In this document: positions 26,505 to 39,291 of the stretch, in pieces
Numbering within the stretch: the first letter of the stretch is position 1
Layout: every line of letters starts with the position of its first letter
Program-made: the position numbers and the translations under genes
The notes under the pieces: model-generated
What the model saw: only the letters and a program-made list of their open reading frames with translations
Databases searched by the model: none
What the model was told of the DNA's origin: nothing
From: Levilactobacillus tangyuanensis
GTDB lineage: Bacteria > Bacillota > Bacilli > Lactobacillales > Lactobacillaceae
NCBI RefSeq assembly: GCF_003946545.1
Contig: NZ_RHOA01000004.1
Span: 1 to 64,000 of the forward strand
Length of the DNA stretch: 64,000 nucleotides
Direction of reading: 5' to 3'

Positions 26505-27443
26505 TTGAAGAATTATGATGTCATTGTGATTGGTGCGGGTCCTGGCGGTATGACAGGAGCTCTGTACGCTTCACGGGCCAATTTATCAGTATTAATGTTG
26601 GACCGCGGTATCTATGGCGGTCAGATGAATAACACAGCAGCAGTCGAAAACTATCCTGGATTCAAGTCGGTCTTAGGACCTGACCTGGCTAAGGATATGT
26701 ACGATGGCTCGACCCAATTTGGGGCCGAATTCGCATACGGTAGTGTTGAAGCGATCGAAGATCATGGCGACCACAAGGTTGTTAAGACCGACGATGGTGA
26801 TTACACTGCCAAGGCCGTTATTGTGGCAACCGGATCCGAATACAAGAAGCTGGGCGTGCCTGGCGAAAATGAATTCGGTGGCCGAGGGGTTTCCTACTGC
26901 GCGGTCTGCGATGGGGCATTCTTTAAGAATCGCGACGTTGTCGTTGTCGGTGGTGGTGACTCAGCGATCGAAGAAGGTATCTACCTGGCTGGATTGGCTT
27001 CTAAAGTCACGATCGTTGTCCGTCGGGACCAATTACGGGCACAAAAGATCTTACAAGATCGGGCCTTTGCTAACGAAAAGATTGAATTTGTTTGGGATAC
27101 CAACGTGACGGAAATCTTGGGTGACGAGATGAAGGTTACGGGAGTGGCAACCCTGAACAACAAGACTGGTGAAAAAGGCGAAATTGCGGCCAATGGGGTC
27201 TTCATTTACGTGGGGACTTTGCCAATGACTGAAGCCTTCACCGGTATGGGTATCACTGACGATGCTGGTTGGATTAAGACTGACATCGACATGAAGACGG
27301 CTGTACCTGGCATCTTCGCCATTGGTGACGTGCGGCAAAAGACGTTGCGGCAAATCACGACGGCGGTTGGTGACGGTGGAATTGCTGGCCAAGAGGCCTT
27401 CGGTTACATCGAATCCTTAAAGTCTGCAGCTGCAGCTAAATAA
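26505..27443 (+). CDS. trxB: thioredoxin reductase
   Basis: A 312-residue FAD/NADPH flavoenzyme that reduces thioredoxin. FAD motif GAGPGGMTGALYASRA at the N-terminus, redox-active CAVC in SYCAVCDGAFF (about residues 134-140), NADPH site VVGGGDSAIEE, and GIFAIGDV near the C-terminus. Start is probably TTG 26505 (AAGGGAG upstream). Main disulphide defence in organisms without glutathione reductase. A terminator follows. Confidence 0.96.
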   Translation: MKNYDVIVIGAGPGGMTGALYASRANLSVLMLDRGIYGGQMNNTAAVENYPGFKSVLGPDLAKDMYDGSTQFGAEFAYGSVEAIEDHGDHKVVKTDDGDYTAKAVIVATGSEYKKLGVPGENEFGGRGVSYCAVCDGAFFKNRDVVVVGGGDSAIEEGIYLAGLASKVTIVVRRDQLRAQKILQDRAFANEKIEFVWDTNVTEILGDEMKVTGVATLNNKTGEKGEIAANGVFIYVGTLPMTEAFTGMGITDDAGWIKTDIDMKTAVPGIFAIGDVRQKTLRQITTAVGDGGIAGQEAFGYIESLKSAAAAK

Positions 27444-27454
27444 ATGTTAAACTT

Positions 27455-27493
27455 AACGGAGACGACCCCGATGTGGGGAGTTTCCGTTTTTTT
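27455..27493 (+). terminator. trxB terminator
   Basis: AACGGAGACGACCCC pairs imperfectly with GGGGAGTTTCCGTT, then seven T. Confidence 0.8.
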
Positions 27494-27519
27494 ATGACAT
27501 CAGAAGGAGTGAATCTTGT

Positions 27520-28161
27520 ATGGGGATGAATCAGTTTTTACAAAGTTTGAGCGACTTAGAAACGATCAATCGGGCACCTGGGTATTTCAAGTTTGAACAA
27601 CACTCGGTGGCGGCCCATTCCTTTAAGGTGGCTGAAGTTGCCCAATTCCTGGGCGATGTCGAAGAGCAGGCCGGGCATGAGATTAATTGGCGACTACTCT
27701 ATGAAAAATCATTAAATCATGATTATACGGAACGATTTATCGGTGATATTAAGACGCCAGTAAAGTATGCGACACCACAACTGCGGTCCATGCTGGCGGA
27801 CGTTGAAAAATCATTGACGGCTAACTTTATAAAAAACGAAATTCCCACACAATTCCAAACGGCGTACGCTCGTCGGTTGGGTGAGGGCAAAGACGACAGC
27901 CTGGAGGGGCAAATCCTATCGGTAGCCGATAAGGTGGACCTCCTGTATGAATCCTTTGGTGAGATCCAAAAAGGCAATCCGGAACCGGTGTACATGTCCA
28001 TCTACCGAGAAAGTCTGGCAACCATTTTGAAATTCAAACAGATGGCCTGCGTGCAATACTTCCTGTCATCGGTCTTACCAGAAATGCTGGCGGCCGACTT
28101 CAGTGACCGGCAAAAACTGGCCCAATTGACCAACGATTTATTAAAGGAGAAGCGGGCATGA
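27520..28161 (+). CDS. HD-domain (YfbR-like) hydrolase
   Basis: A 213-residue HD-superfamily protein. Metal-binding residues are visible as His in VAAHSFKVAEV, His-Asp in KSLNHDYTER and Asp in SVADKVDLL. YfbR relatives are 5'-deoxynucleotidases, but the substrate here is not known. ATG 27520 follows AAGGAG. The stop overlaps the next gene's start by 4 bases, so the two are translationally coupled. Confidence 0.8.
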   Translation: MGMNQFLQSLSDLETINRAPGYFKFEQHSVAAHSFKVAEVAQFLGDVEEQAGHEINWRLLYEKSLNHDYTERFIGDIKTPVKYATPQLRSMLADVEKSLTANFIKNEIPTQFQTAYARRLGEGKDDSLEGQILSVADKVDLLYESFGEIQKGNPEPVYMSIYRESLATILKFKQMACVQYFLSSVLPEMLAADFSDRQKLAQLTNDLLKEKRA

Positions 28162-28685
28162 AATTAGCAGAATTATGGCAACAGTCCTTGCCCAATGAGA
28201 CGGTTCGCGAGCTGACACATGCGGATGATGACCTAATCTATCAATTTCAGGCGGCTCACCCCAGCTACTTCAACCACTTCCAGGATCATCCTGTGACCCG
28301 ACAAGAGGCGATTCAGGATGTCACTGACCTACCGTTCAAGGCATTGCCAGAACAGAAGGCCTACCTGGGTGTCTTTCGGCAAAAGCAATTGGTTTTAATT
28401 GTTGACCTCATTATTGATTACCCACTTCCCAGTTTAGTTTGGCTTGGGCTCTGGATGCCTGATAAAGGTCTTAGCAGTACGGATCAGCAGGCCCTGTATC
28501 GATCATTGACGAAGACGTTGCAGCAGGTCGAGGCAGTTCAGCTACAGGTGAATGTGTTCATGGGCGACCGTGAGATGACGCAATTCTGGCAGGATTGTGG
28601 GCTAACGCCAATCAAGACGACTAGCATCGTTCGCGGTGCCAGAACGGCCAATGTGACCATCTATCAGGACAAGTTCACCGCTTGA
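28158..28685 (+). CDS. GNAT-like protein of unknown substrate
   Basis: A 175-residue protein whose length, beta-strand pattern (KAYLGVFRQKQLVLIVDLI) and C-terminal FWQDCGLTPIKT resemble GNAT acetyltransferases. The acetyl-CoA loop (normally R/Q-x-x-G-x-G/A) is poorly conserved (DKGLSSTDQ), so it may be a diverged or inactive member. The pairing by overlap with the HD protein suggests a shared job. Function is unknown. Confidence 0.55.
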   Translation: MKLAELWQQSLPNETVRELTHADDDLIYQFQAAHPSYFNHFQDHPVTRQEAIQDVTDLPFKALPEQKAYLGVFRQKQLVLIVDLIIDYPLPSLVWLGLWMPDKGLSSTDQQALYRSLTKTLQQVEAVQLQVNVFMGDREMTQFWQDCGLTPIKTTSIVRGARTANVTIYQDKFTA

Positions 28686-28694
28686 AACGGCAAA

Positions 28695-28724
28695 TTGGCG
28701 AAAGTATGTTCGGTGTGGTAAAAT
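28695..28724 (+). promoter_or_regulatory. uvrBA promoter with LexA-like (SOS) box
   Basis: TTGGCG (28695-28700), 18-base spacer, TAAAAT (28719-28724). Within it CGAAAGTATGTTCG (28699-28712) differs by one base from the half-site pair CGAAC-N4-GTTCG of Firmicutes LexA operators, so LexA would block this promoter until DNA damage. Confidence 0.75.
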
Positions 28725-28735
28725 ATTTGAGCGTG

Positions 28736-28761
28736 ATGGGAAACAGCTCGTTTCCCATTTT
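28736..28761 (+). terminator. hairpin with T-run just after the uvrBA promoter
   Basis: ATGGGAAAC / GTTTCCCAT, 5-base loop, followed by TTTTCT. It can end transcripts of the upstream HD/GNAT pair, yet it would also be the very 5' end of the uvrB message. Confidence 0.65.
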
Positions 28762-28799
28762 TCTGATGAATAAATAACGGGTAAGGGAGGCAATCATTC

Positions 28800-30806
28800 A
28801 TGATCGATCGACAGACGGATCGCAAGTTCGACCTAGTCTCAAAGTACCAGCCAACTGGGGATCAACCCCAGGCGATCAAGGCTTTAACCAAGGGCCTGGA
28901 GGACGGCGAGAAGGCCCAGATTCTATTGGGTGCGACTGGGACGGGGAAGACCTTCACCATTTCTAACGTCATTAAAAATGTGAATAAACCGACGCTGGTT
29001 CTCTCACATAACAAGACGTTGGCAGGCCAACTATATGGCGAATTTAAGCAATTTTTCCCGAACAATGCGGTTGAATATTTTGTTAGTTATTATGATTATT
29101 ATCAACCGGAGGCGTATGTCCCTTCGAGCGATACGTATATTGAAAAAGACTCCTCGATTAATGATGAAATTGATAAGTTGCGCCACTCGGCGACGAGTTC
29201 TTTATTGGAACGCAACGATGTGATTGTGGTGGCCTCCGTTTCCTCAATCTTTGGTTTAGGTGACCCAACTGAGTATAAGAATCACGTGGTTTCACTGCGG
29301 GTTGGCCAGGAGATTGAGCGAGATGCCTTACTCCGTAAACTAGTCAATATTCAATTTGAACGGAACGATTATGATTTCCAACGAGGCCGGTTCCGGGTAC
29401 ATGGTGATGTGGTTGAAATCTTCCCCGCATCTCGTGACGAACGCGCCTTGCGGGTAGAATTCTTTGGCGACGAGATCGACCGGATTCGTGAAGTCGATGC
29501 GTTGACAGGGGAAATTGTGGCCGATCGTGAACACGTGGCCATCTTCCCCGCGACCCACTTTATGACGAACGATGACATCATGGCCGAGGCCACGAATGGG
29601 ATCGAAGGCGAATTAAAGGAACGGGTCACCGAGTTGGAAGGCGCCGGCAAGTTGTTGGAAGCCCAGCGACTGAAGCAACGGACCACGTATGACTTGGAAA
29701 TGATGCGTGAAATGGGCTATACCAGTGGCATCGAAAACTATTCGCGTTGGATGGACGGTCGTAAGCCAGGAGAACCACCCTATACCCTGATGGATTTCTT
29801 CCCGAAAGACTTCTTAATGGTCGTCGATGAATCTCACGTGACTATGCCACAGGTTCGCGGCATGTATAATGGTGACCGGGCCCGTAAGCAGCAATTGGTG
29901 GACTATGGTTTCCGGCTGCCTAGTGCGTTGGACAACCGGCCGCTGAAATTAAATGAAGTGGAACAACATATGAATCAGGTCATTTACATGTCTGCAACAC
30001 CTGGTCCTTACGAAGAAGAGCAGACAAAGCACGTGGTTCAACAGATCATCCGGCCTACCGGTCTACTTGATCCAACGATCGAAGTGCGACCAATTATGGG
30101 GCAAATGGACGATCTGGTTGGCGAAATTAATGCCAGAGTCGAAAAGAATGAGCGGACTTTTGTCACGACCTTAACGAAAAAGATGGCAGAAGACTTAACT
30201 GATTATATGAAGGATCTGGGGATTAAGGTGGCCTATCTTCACTCGGACATCAAGACCCTTGAGCGAACTGAGATCATGCGGGATCTGCGGCTTGGTAAGT
30301 ATGACGTTTTGATTGGGATCAACCTGTTACGTGAAGGGATCGACATTCCTGAAGTGTCCTTGGTCGCCATCTTAGATGCCGATAAGGAAGGCTTCTTGCG
30401 TAACGAACGGTCGTTAATTCAAACGATTGGTCGGGCGGCACGAAATTCTCACGGGTCGGTCATCATGTATGCCGATTCGGTTACGGATTCGATGCAAGCA
30501 GCCATGGATGAGACCGCTCGGCGGCGAACGACCCAAATTGCTTATAACAAGGAACATGGCATTACGCCAACCACGATTATCAAACCAATTCGTGATCTGA
30601 TCTCGGTAACGAAGACGGATGAAAATGCTGGTGAGAAGGATGACTTCGTGGCCAGCGACTTTGAAGACATGGACCGCGAAGACCAAGAGAAGTTGATTGC
30701 TCGTTTGGAAGACGAGATGCGGGCAGCGGCGAAGAAGTTAGACTTTGAACAAGCGGCTTCACTCCGAGATACCGTGATGGAGATGAAGACGGAGATTGGT
30801 GATTAG
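28800..30806 (+). CDS. uvrB: excinuclease ABC subunit B
   Basis: A 668-residue helicase-like damage-verification subunit of nucleotide excision repair. Walker [12 protein letters not shown], the beta-hairpin region [29 protein letters not shown], helicase motif [11 protein letters not shown] and the C-terminal UVR domain that binds UvrC (about 628-663). GGGAGG precedes ATG 28800. uvrA follows after 20 bases; the SOS box upstream links both to DNA damage. Confidence 0.97.
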   Translation: MIDRQTDRKFDLVSKYQPTGDQPQAIKALTKGLEDGEKAQILLGATGTGKTFTISNVIKNVNKPTLVLSHNKTLAGQLYGEFKQFFPNNAVEYFVSYYDYYQPEAYVPSSDTYIEKDSSINDEIDKLRHSATSSLLERNDVIVVASVSSIFGLGDPTEYKNHVVSLRVGQEIERDALLRKLVNIQFERNDYDFQRGRFRVHGDVVEIFPASRDERALRVEFFGDEIDRIREVDALTGEIVADREHVAIFPATHFMTNDDIMAEATNGIEGELKERVTELEGAGKLLEAQRLKQRTTYDLEMMREMGYTSGIENYSRWMDGRKPGEPPYTLMDFFPKDFLMVVDESHVTMPQVRGMYNGDRARKQQLVDYGFRLPSALDNRPLKLNEVEQHMNQVIYMSATPGPYEEEQTKHVVQQIIRPTGLLDPTIEVRPIMGQMDDLVGEINARVEKNERTFVTTLTKKMAEDLTDYMKDLGIKVAYLHSDIKTLERTEIMRDLRLGKYDVLIGINLLREGIDIPEVSLVAILDADKEGFLRNERSLIQTIGRAARNSHGSVIMYADSVTDSMQAAMDETARRRTTQIAYNKEHGITPTTIIKPIRDLISVTKTDENAGEKDDFVASDFEDMDREDQEKLIARLEDEMRAAAKKLDFEQAASLRDTVMEMKTEIGD

Positions 30807-30826
30807 GCAGTAAGGAGAAATGTCCA

Positions 30827-33694
<2,868 letters not shown>

Positions 33695-33704
33695 GTGAAT
33701 GATG

Positions 33705-33750
33705 AAGACGGGATCACCTGGCGAGCTAGCCGGACAATCCTGTCTTTTTT
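33705..33750 (+). terminator. uvrBA terminator
   Basis: AAGACGGGAT / ATCCTGTCTT with inner GGC/GCC pairing and seven T. Confidence 0.85.
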
Positions 33751-33837
33751 TGTGGGGTGCTTGTGAGGTGTCGTAAAAACCAGTACAATGGTTGAAAACC
33801 GGTGATTACTTGCCGGTAGTTGTGAGGAGATGCAGAT

Positions 33838-34383
33838 ATGTTTGAAATGAATCGTACCCGTTGGGGATTTGACTGGAGTGAATTTATCCTCGGAATCTTA
33901 TTCCTAGTTGCGGCTGGAGGATTACTTCGTTCACCTAAGGTCGGACTAACGGGCCTGGCCATTATTTTTGCCGTGATGGCCTTGCTCAGTGGGTTAACCA
34001 CGATCGCCGGTTATAAGAAGCTACGTGAGGTGACCGGTGTTCGAGCAAACTTTGCCTTGGCATTCGGCATTCTGGATATCTTGATTGCCATCGTATTCTT
34101 CTTCGATATGAACAGTGCCATCGTCACGCTGGGGTACCTGTTTGCCCTCTGGTTTATCTTCGACTCGTTGGAACGACTCGTAGTCGCCAGTCACCTGCGT
34201 CGCTTCGGTGGGAGTTTCTACTGGTTATCGATCATCCTTGATGTTTTGACACTGGTAGTCGGCATCATGTTGTTTGTTCATCCCATTGCCGCAGCGTTAT
34301 CGTTGAACGTCTTGATTGCGATCTTCTTCATCATCTTCGGCATCAATGCCATTTGGATTGCCTTCGCTCGCAGTCGTTCGTAA
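33838..34383 (+). CDS. HdeD-like six-helix membrane protein
   Basis: A 181-residue protein with six predicted helices in three pairs, the layout of the HdeD/DUF308 family (GILFLVAAGGLLRSPKVGLTG, AFGILDILIAIVFFFD, LDVLTLVVGIMLFVHP). In enterobacteria HdeD aids acid tolerance at high cell density; in lactobacilli the role is unproven. TGAGGAG precedes the ATG. It stands alone between two terminators. Confidence 0.8.
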   Translation: MFEMNRTRWGFDWSEFILGILFLVAAGGLLRSPKVGLTGLAIIFAVMALLSGLTTIAGYKKLREVTGVRANFALAFGILDILIAIVFFFDMNSAIVTLGYLFALWFIFDSLERLVVASHLRRFGGSFYWLSIILDVLTLVVGIMLFVHPIAAALSLNVLIAIFFIIFGINAIWIAFARSRS

Positions 34384-34399
34384 ACTTAACTAATGATTC

Positions 34400-34429
34400 A
34401 AAGGTCAAGACGCCGGTCTTGGCCTTTTT
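34400..34429 (+). terminator. terminator after the HdeD-like gene
   Basis: AAAGGTCAAGAC / GTCTTGGCCTTT, short loop, T-run. Confidence 0.85.
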
Positions 34430-34574
34430 AATTGCGGTAATTGGCTGAATTGGCCCAGAGAAAACCAATATGGGGTAACTTTGTTTGCCAGATAAACGAA
34501 ATATTAGGAAAAGACACGCCCGGTATGCTATACTGCTTAAAGACGTTTTTAAAAAGGAAAGCTGGAGGAGTGTC

Positions 34575-35459
34575 ATGACGAATGAAATCCACCTGGTGAT
34601 TATCACCGGGATGAGTGGTGCCGGGAAAACTGTTGCCATGCAAAGTTTCGAAGATCTCGGCTATTTCTGTATTGATAATATGCCCCCATCGTTACTCCCT
34701 AAATTCTGGGATCTAGTACGTGAATCAGGGAAACTGTCCAAGATTGCCTTGGTTATGGACCTGCGTTCACGGGCCTTTTATGACGAAATTGTCCGGATGT
34801 TAAATGATGTGGCCGTTCACGGAATGATGAACGCCCAGGTGTTGTTCCTGGATGCCTCGGATGAAGAACTGGTTTCCCGTTACAAGGAAACGAGACGTGC
34901 GCACCCCTTGGCCCGCAACGGTCGGGTGATGGAAGGAATTCAGCGGGAACGGACCCTGTTGGCACCAATCCGGCAGGCTGCCCAACTGGTCATTGATACG
35001 ACTAAGCTGAGCCCCCGGAAACTTCGTGAAGAAATTTTTCATAATTATGAAACGGAAGAGGTTCACGTCTTTCACATTGACTTAATGTCGTTTGGGTTTA
35101 AGTATGGCTTGCCCATCGATGCCGATATTGTGATGGACGTCCGCTTCCTACCCAATCCTTATTACTTACCCGAACTGCGTGAATTGACTGGCAAGGACCA
35201 GTCAGTTTACGACTACGTGATGAGTCAGCCACAGACCGAGGAGTTCTATGAACGCTTCATTGGTCTCCTGAAGACGATCGTTCCGGGCTATAAGAAAGAG
35301 GGCAAATCCAACCTCACCATTGCCATTGGCTGTACGGGTGGTCAACACCGTTCGGTGGCAATTGTGCGGCGAATTGCTAGGGCCCTCGGTGACATGTACC
35401 CAGTGAACGTGACTCACCGGGACATCGAGAAGCGAAAGGAGTCCGCGAATCGATCATGA
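34575..35459 (+). CDS. rapZ: RapZ (YvcJ) nucleotide-binding regulator
   Basis: A 294-residue P-loop protein: Walker A GMSGAGKT at the N-terminus and the family's C-terminal [13 protein letters not shown]. In Escherichia coli RapZ is an RNA adaptor that steers GlmZ decay to set glucosamine-6-phosphate synthesis; in Bacillus YvcJ affects competence. AGGAG lies before ATG 34575; the frame's 30 upstream codons are not family-like. The stop overlaps the yvcK start by 4 bases. Confidence 0.93.
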   Translation: MTNEIHLVIITGMSGAGKTVAMQSFEDLGYFCIDNMPPSLLPKFWDLVRESGKLSKIALVMDLRSRAFYDEIVRMLNDVAVHGMMNAQVLFLDASDEELVSRYKETRRAHPLARNGRVMEGIQRERTLLAPIRQAAQLVIDTTKLSPRKLREEIFHNYETEEVHVFHIDLMSFGFKYGLPIDADIVMDVRFLPNPYYLPELRELTGKDQSVYDYVMSQPQTEEFYERFIGLLKTIVPGYKKEGKSNLTIAIGCTGGQHRSVAIVRRIARALGDMYPVNVTHRDIEKRKESANRS

Positions 35460-36460
35460 GAGACTTAATGAAGAGCCGACGCCCTAAGATTGTGGTGATC
35501 GGTGGGGGAACCGGACTGCCCGTCATCCTGAGTAACTTACGAGATCAGGATGTCGATATCACGGCGGTCGTGACCGTTGCCGACGATGGTGGGTCTTCCG
35601 GTATTATTCGGCATTATGTGAACGTTGTTCCGCCTGGTGATATTCGCAACGTCATGGTGGCGCTGGCAGAAGTACCAAGTATTTACAAAGACCTGTTCCA
35701 ATATCGTTTCGAGACAACCGATGACTTTTTTGCTGGTCATGCGATTGGTAATTTAATCATCGCCGCCCTTTCAGAAATGAAGGGCGGGATCTTTGATGCG
35801 GTTCAAGAGCTTTCGCAATTGATGCGGGTTAATGGCCATATTTACCCGGCGGCCAACGAGCCACTGGAGCTACACGCCCAGTTTGCCGACGGCACCTCAT
35901 TGCGTGGGGAGTCGGAAATCACTGCGGCTCACAAGCTGATCAAGCGGGTCTGGGTGGAGACCAGTAACCATCATGCGCAACCGCAAGCGGCTCAGCCCGT
36001 TATCGATGCCATCATGGACGCCGACCAGATCGTCTTAGGGCCGGGGAGCCTATTTACCAGTATCCTGCCTAACCTGATGATTAGTAGTGTTGGTAAGGCG
36101 GTTCGCGAGAGCCCCGCCGAGGTCGTGTATATTTGTAATATCATGACGCAAAAGGGTGAAACGGAAAACTTTACGGATGCGGATCACGTGCGGGTGTTGA
36201 ATGAACATCTAGGCGCGAACTTTATTGATACGGTCCTGGTTAACACCCGCAAGGTGCCCGAAAAGTACATCGATTACCAGCGTTGGGACGAGATGTCTCA
36301 ACCAGTTAAACATGATTTCAAGGGCTTACGTAGCCTAGGATGTCGGGTGATTTCGACCGACTTCCTGCAACTTAGAGACAACGGGGCGTTCCATAACGGT
36401 CAAGAGGTGGTCCATGAACTGCTGAATCTGATTGGACAGCCGCGTTTCCAGAAGGACTGA
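35456..36460 (+). CDS. yvcK: YvcK/CofD-like gluconeogenesis factor
   Basis: A 334-residue CofD-like protein that binds UDP-sugars (UDP-GlcNAc) and is needed for cell shape and growth on gluconeogenic carbon in Bacillus. Motifs [26 protein letters not shown] and [15 protein letters not shown]-like ([16 protein letters not shown]). Coupled to rapZ by ATGA overlap and followed 13 bases later by whiA, the conserved rapZ-yvcK-whiA trio. Confidence 0.93.
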   Translation: MRDLMKSRRPKIVVIGGGTGLPVILSNLRDQDVDITAVVTVADDGGSSGIIRHYVNVVPPGDIRNVMVALAEVPSIYKDLFQYRFETTDDFFAGHAIGNLIIAALSEMKGGIFDAVQELSQLMRVNGHIYPAANEPLELHAQFADGTSLRGESEITAAHKLIKRVWVETSNHHAQPQAAQPVIDAIMDADQIVLGPGSLFTSILPNLMISSVGKAVRESPAEVVYICNIMTQKGETENFTDADHVRVLNEHLGANFIDTVLVNTRKVPEKYIDYQRWDEMSQPVKHDFKGLRSLGCRVISTDFLQLRDNGAFHNGQEVVHELLNLIGQPRFQKD

Positions 36461-36473
36461 CGAGGTTAATTAA

Positions 36474-37412
36474 ATGTCATATGCAAGTGAAGTGAAAAAG
36501 GAATTAACCACCTTGGATGTCCATCGGGACAACGCTAAGGCGGAATTGGTTGCCCTGATTCGAATGAACGGGGCACTTGGACTGGCTAACCACCACTTCG
36601 TCTTGAACGTGCAGACGGAAAATCCGGCGATCGCTCGCCGGATGTACCAGCTGCTTAAGCAGTTCTATGACCTGGAGAGTGAATTGCTGGTTCGGCGGAA
36701 GATGAAGCTGAAGAAGAACAACTTGTACATCGTGCGGGTGAAGACCGGCGTGACAGAGGTTTTGTCGGATCTAGGAATCTTTGATGGGATGCAGCTCTTG
36801 GAGTCGGTTCCCAAGGAAATTCTGGATGATGATATGCAGGTTCGTTCGTATCTGCGAGGGGCCTTCCTAGCAGGGGGGTCGGTTAACAACCCGGAAACGA
36901 GCCGGTATCACCTGGAGATATACTCTTTGTATGAAGAGCATAACCAGATGATTGCGGAAATGATGAATCGGTATGACCTGAATGCCCGGACGATTGTCCG
37001 GCGGAGTGGGTACATCACCTACCTCAAGGGGGCGGAGCGCATTGCGGATTTCCTGTCGCTCATCGGCGCTACGACGGCGATGTTGCGGTTTGAAGACGTG
37101 CGAATCATGCGGGATATGCGTAATTCCGTCAACCGGTTGGTGAACTGTGAAAATGCCAATTTGGATAAAGTGGCGACGGCTTCCACGCGGCAAATCGATA
37201 ACATTCAGTTTATCGAGGCAACCGTGGGGCTGGGGCAATTGCCAACGAAGCTTCGTGAGGTGGCCGAGGCCCGGTTGGCCCATAGCGAGGTCAGCTTGAA
37301 GGAGCTTGGGGATCTGGTCCCCGGGGGTCCGATCTCAAAATCTGGGATTAACCATCGTCTCCGGAAAATTAATGACTATGCAAAACAGTTACGTGGCGAG
37401 GCCACGGCCTAA
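36474..37412 (+). CDS. whiA: DNA-binding protein WhiA
   Basis: A 312-residue protein with an N-terminal LAGLIDADG-homing-endonuclease-like fold that has lost nuclease function ([15 protein letters not shown]) and a C-terminal helix-turn-helix ([19 protein letters not shown]). It controls sporulation in Streptomyces and supports cell division and chromosome segregation in Firmicutes. GAGG precedes the ATG at modest distance. Last gene of the trio. Confidence 0.94.
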   Translation: MSYASEVKKELTTLDVHRDNAKAELVALIRMNGALGLANHHFVLNVQTENPAIARRMYQLLKQFYDLESELLVRRKMKLKKNNLYIVRVKTGVTEVLSDLGIFDGMQLLESVPKEILDDDMQVRSYLRGAFLAGGSVNNPETSRYHLEIYSLYEEHNQMIAEMMNRYDLNARTIVRRSGYITYLKGAERIADFLSLIGATTAMLRFEDVRIMRDMRNSVNRLVNCENANLDKVATASTRQIDNIQFIEATVGLGQLPTKLREVAEARLAHSEVSLKELGDLVPGGPISKSGINHRLRKINDYAKQLRGEATA

Positions 37413-37422
37413 AGAATAAAGG

Positions 37423-37461
37423 AAAGTCAGCTAACCAAATATGGGGTTAGCTGACTTTTTT
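37423..37461 (+). terminator. rapZ-yvcK-whiA terminator
   Basis: AAAGTCAGCTAACC / GGTTAGCTGACTTT, 8-base loop, six T. Confidence 0.93.
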
Positions 37462-37507
37462 GTATTCTGCTTCATATAATGGGGGTCACAGAAAGGACGT
37501 GGCGCCC

Positions 37508-37939
37508 ATGAGAATTTGGCGGTTACTGGTGAACTACTTTAACGTTGCCAAGTTTGCAACGGTCTATGCCTTGTTTACGGGCCGTAGTTGGGGCCCAGAT
37601 ATCCGGCCTAATTTCGATCGTTTCTTTTGGTATTTTCTGGCGGCAGGAATTCTTTTCTATCCCTGGGTGGCCGACTTGGAAGGTCAGGTGCGCGATCGCT
37701 GGCGATTGCGGCAAACGATTAAGCCCAGTGTCAGATGGCATAATCGCGATGTGGTGGCGAATGATCGTGGTGGTGACTGGCGGACCCCGCACAGCCGGGT
37801 TTCCTGGGCCAATGCCCATGATCAGGATACCCTGATGCGCATGAGTAACGGATTTTTACGTGAACTCTTACAGTTTAGTTGGATTGTTTTTGCCCCAGTG
37901 ATTTTGGTGATTCAGGCGGTTTTAAACACAAAAAAATAG
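37508..37939 (+). CDS. small membrane protein of unknown function
   Basis: A 143-residue protein I do not recognise. It has a hydrophobic segment at about residues 35-55 (FFWYFLAAGILFYPWVADL) and one at the C-terminus (FSWIVFAPVILVIQAVL), flanking a basic, Trp/Arg-rich middle (RDRWRLRQ, HNRDVVANDRG). Both ends are probably cytosolic. The start chosen is ATG 37508 with AAAGGA upstream. Monocistronic between whiA and the convergent clpP, sharing a terminator with the latter. Confidence 0.65.
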   Translation: MRIWRLLVNYFNVAKFATVYALFTGRSWGPDIRPNFDRFFWYFLAAGILFYPWVADLEGQVRDRWRLRQTIKPSVRWHNRDVVANDRGGDWRTPHSRVSWANAHDQDTLMRMSNGFLRELLQFSWIVFAPVILVIQAVLNTKK

Positions 37940-37964
37940 GGCCGGCCGTAGCCAGTCCTATTTC
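37932..37964. terminator. bidirectional terminator before clpP's 3' end
   Basis: AAATAGG / CCTATTT outer stem with GGC/GCC inside, A-run before and T-rich after; overlaps the last codons of the small membrane protein gene. Confidence 0.7.
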
Positions 37965-37972
37965 ATTTTGGA

Positions 37973-38569
37973 TTACTTCTTTTGGTCGCCACTGTTAGTC
38001 ATGATGTGGTCAATTAAACCATAATCAACGGCATCTTGGGCACTTAAGTAGTTATCCCGTTCAGTATCCTGGTTAATCCGTTCGATTGGTTGACCAGAGT
38101 TATCAGCCAGCAATTGGTTGATGGTCTTCCGAGTCTTCAAGATTTCCCGTGCGGCAATTTCAATTTCGGTTTGTTGCCCTTGAGCACCACCAGATGGTTG
38201 GTGAATCATCACTTGAGCATGTGGTAAGGCAAACCGCTTGCCCTTGGTCCCTGATGAGGCCAAGACACTAGCCATTGAAGCTGCCATCCCTAACGTAATC
38301 GTTTGAACGTCAGATTGGATGAAGTTCATGGTGTCGTAAATAGCCAATCCGGATGAAACCACACCACCAGGTGAGTTGATGTAAAGTGAAATGTCCTTGG
38401 TGGAGTCTTGTGCATCCAAGAAGAGCAATTGCGCAATGATGGCATTTGCCATGTCATCTTCGATAGGACCTGATAACATAATGATCCGGTCCTTTAATAG
38501 TCGTGAATAAATATCATAAGCCCGTTCGCCACGGGATGATTGTTCGATAACTGTTGGTACTAAATTCAT
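37973..38569 (-). CDS. clpP: ATP-dependent Clp protease proteolytic subunit
   Basis: A 198-residue serine protease that forms the double-heptamer barrel fed by ClpX/ClpC/ClpE. The catalytic triad is visible: Ser in [11 protein letters not shown], His in [12 protein letters not shown] and Asp in [15 protein letters not shown] precedes the ATG. A consensus CtsR operator overlaps the promoter, so it is heat- and stress-induced. The N-terminal axial loops ([20 protein letters not shown]) are intact. Confidence 0.97.
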   Translation of the reverse strand: MNLVPTVIEQSSRGERAYDIYSRLLKDRIIMLSGPIEDDMANAIIAQLLFLDAQDSTKDISLYINSPGGVVSSGLAIYDTMNFIQSDVQTITLGMAASMASVLASSGTKGKRFALPHAQVMIHQPSGGAQGQQTEIEIAAREILKTRKTINQLLADNSGQPIERINQDTERDNYLSAQDAVDYGLIDHIMTNSGDQKK

Positions 38570-38627
38570 GACAAGATAGCCTCCCTTTTTACAATTGAAT
38601 GGCTAGCAGTTTGCTAACATGTTGCTA

Positions 38628-38657
38628 GTGTACTGCTATGGTCAAAGTAGGTCAAAC
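38628..38657 (-). promoter_or_regulatory. clpP promoter with CtsR operator
   Basis: GGTCAAA-GTA-GGTCAAA (38641-38657, plus-strand reading) is an exact CtsR heptad repeat. On the minus strand TTGACC (38656-38651), 17 bases, TACACT (38633-38628) forms the promoter, so CtsR covers the -35 and spacer. Confidence 0.9.
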
Positions 38658-38838
38658 AAAAAGACTTCCTTGATCCTGCTAACCTTTTAACTAAAACTAT
38701 CATAACAGAGTTTATTAAAACGTCACGTATTCTGTTTTTAAATTGACCGGTTACGTCATGAAGACGACCACTTACGAAAGACGTATTCTCAAGCTGCCGA
38801 GTTTGTGGTTTACTAAGAACATCGAAGGAGGTGAGAAC

Positions 38839-39285
38839 TTGAAAATACGAGTGGCGGTCGACCCGCAGACAACGGAGCCAGAAATTGTGATTCATGTCGC
38901 GGATGCGGCACGGGGGGCGAAGCTGGCCGAAGTCATTGGCGGATTAACCGTAGACAATGATCGGATAACCCTGAGTCAACGCGGTCATCAGTATCAGGTG
39001 GTGATCGCCGATATTCTGTTTTTAGAGGCGGCCGATCATCAAGTGACCGTGCATACGGCGAGGGAAATGTTTACGACTCGGCAACCACTCTATGAGCTGG
39101 CCGACCAGTTACCCGGTAACTTCCAGCGTATTTCCAAGTCCGCCATTCTCAATCGTGACCAGGTTCGCTCGTTGACCAAGTCAGTGACGGGGAATCTCGT
39201 GCGGTTTCAGGAATCTTCTAAACAGGTCTATGTCTCGCGTCGTTACTATAAAGAACTGAAAACGTTGTTGGAGCGAAAGGGGTAA
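38839..39285 (+). CDS. LytTR-domain DNA-binding protein
   Basis: A 148-residue protein consisting of a short N-terminal domain and a LytTR DNA-binding domain (ADILFLEAADHQVTVHT, FQRISKSAILNRDQV, VSRRYYKELK). It lacks a receiver domain, so it is not a two-component regulator but one of the small stand-alone LytTR regulators. Start is TTG 38839 with AAGGAGGTGAG. The next gene, 6 bases on, is a LiaF-like membrane protein, a common pairing in lactobacilli that may make an envelope-responsive switch. Confidence 0.85.
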   Translation: MKIRVAVDPQTTEPEIVIHVADAARGAKLAEVIGGLTVDNDRITLSQRGHQYQVVIADILFLEAADHQVTVHTAREMFTTRQPLYELADQLPGNFQRISKSAILNRDQVRSLTKSVTGNLVRFQESSKQVYVSRRYYKELKTLLERKG

Positions 39286-39291
39286 CAATTA

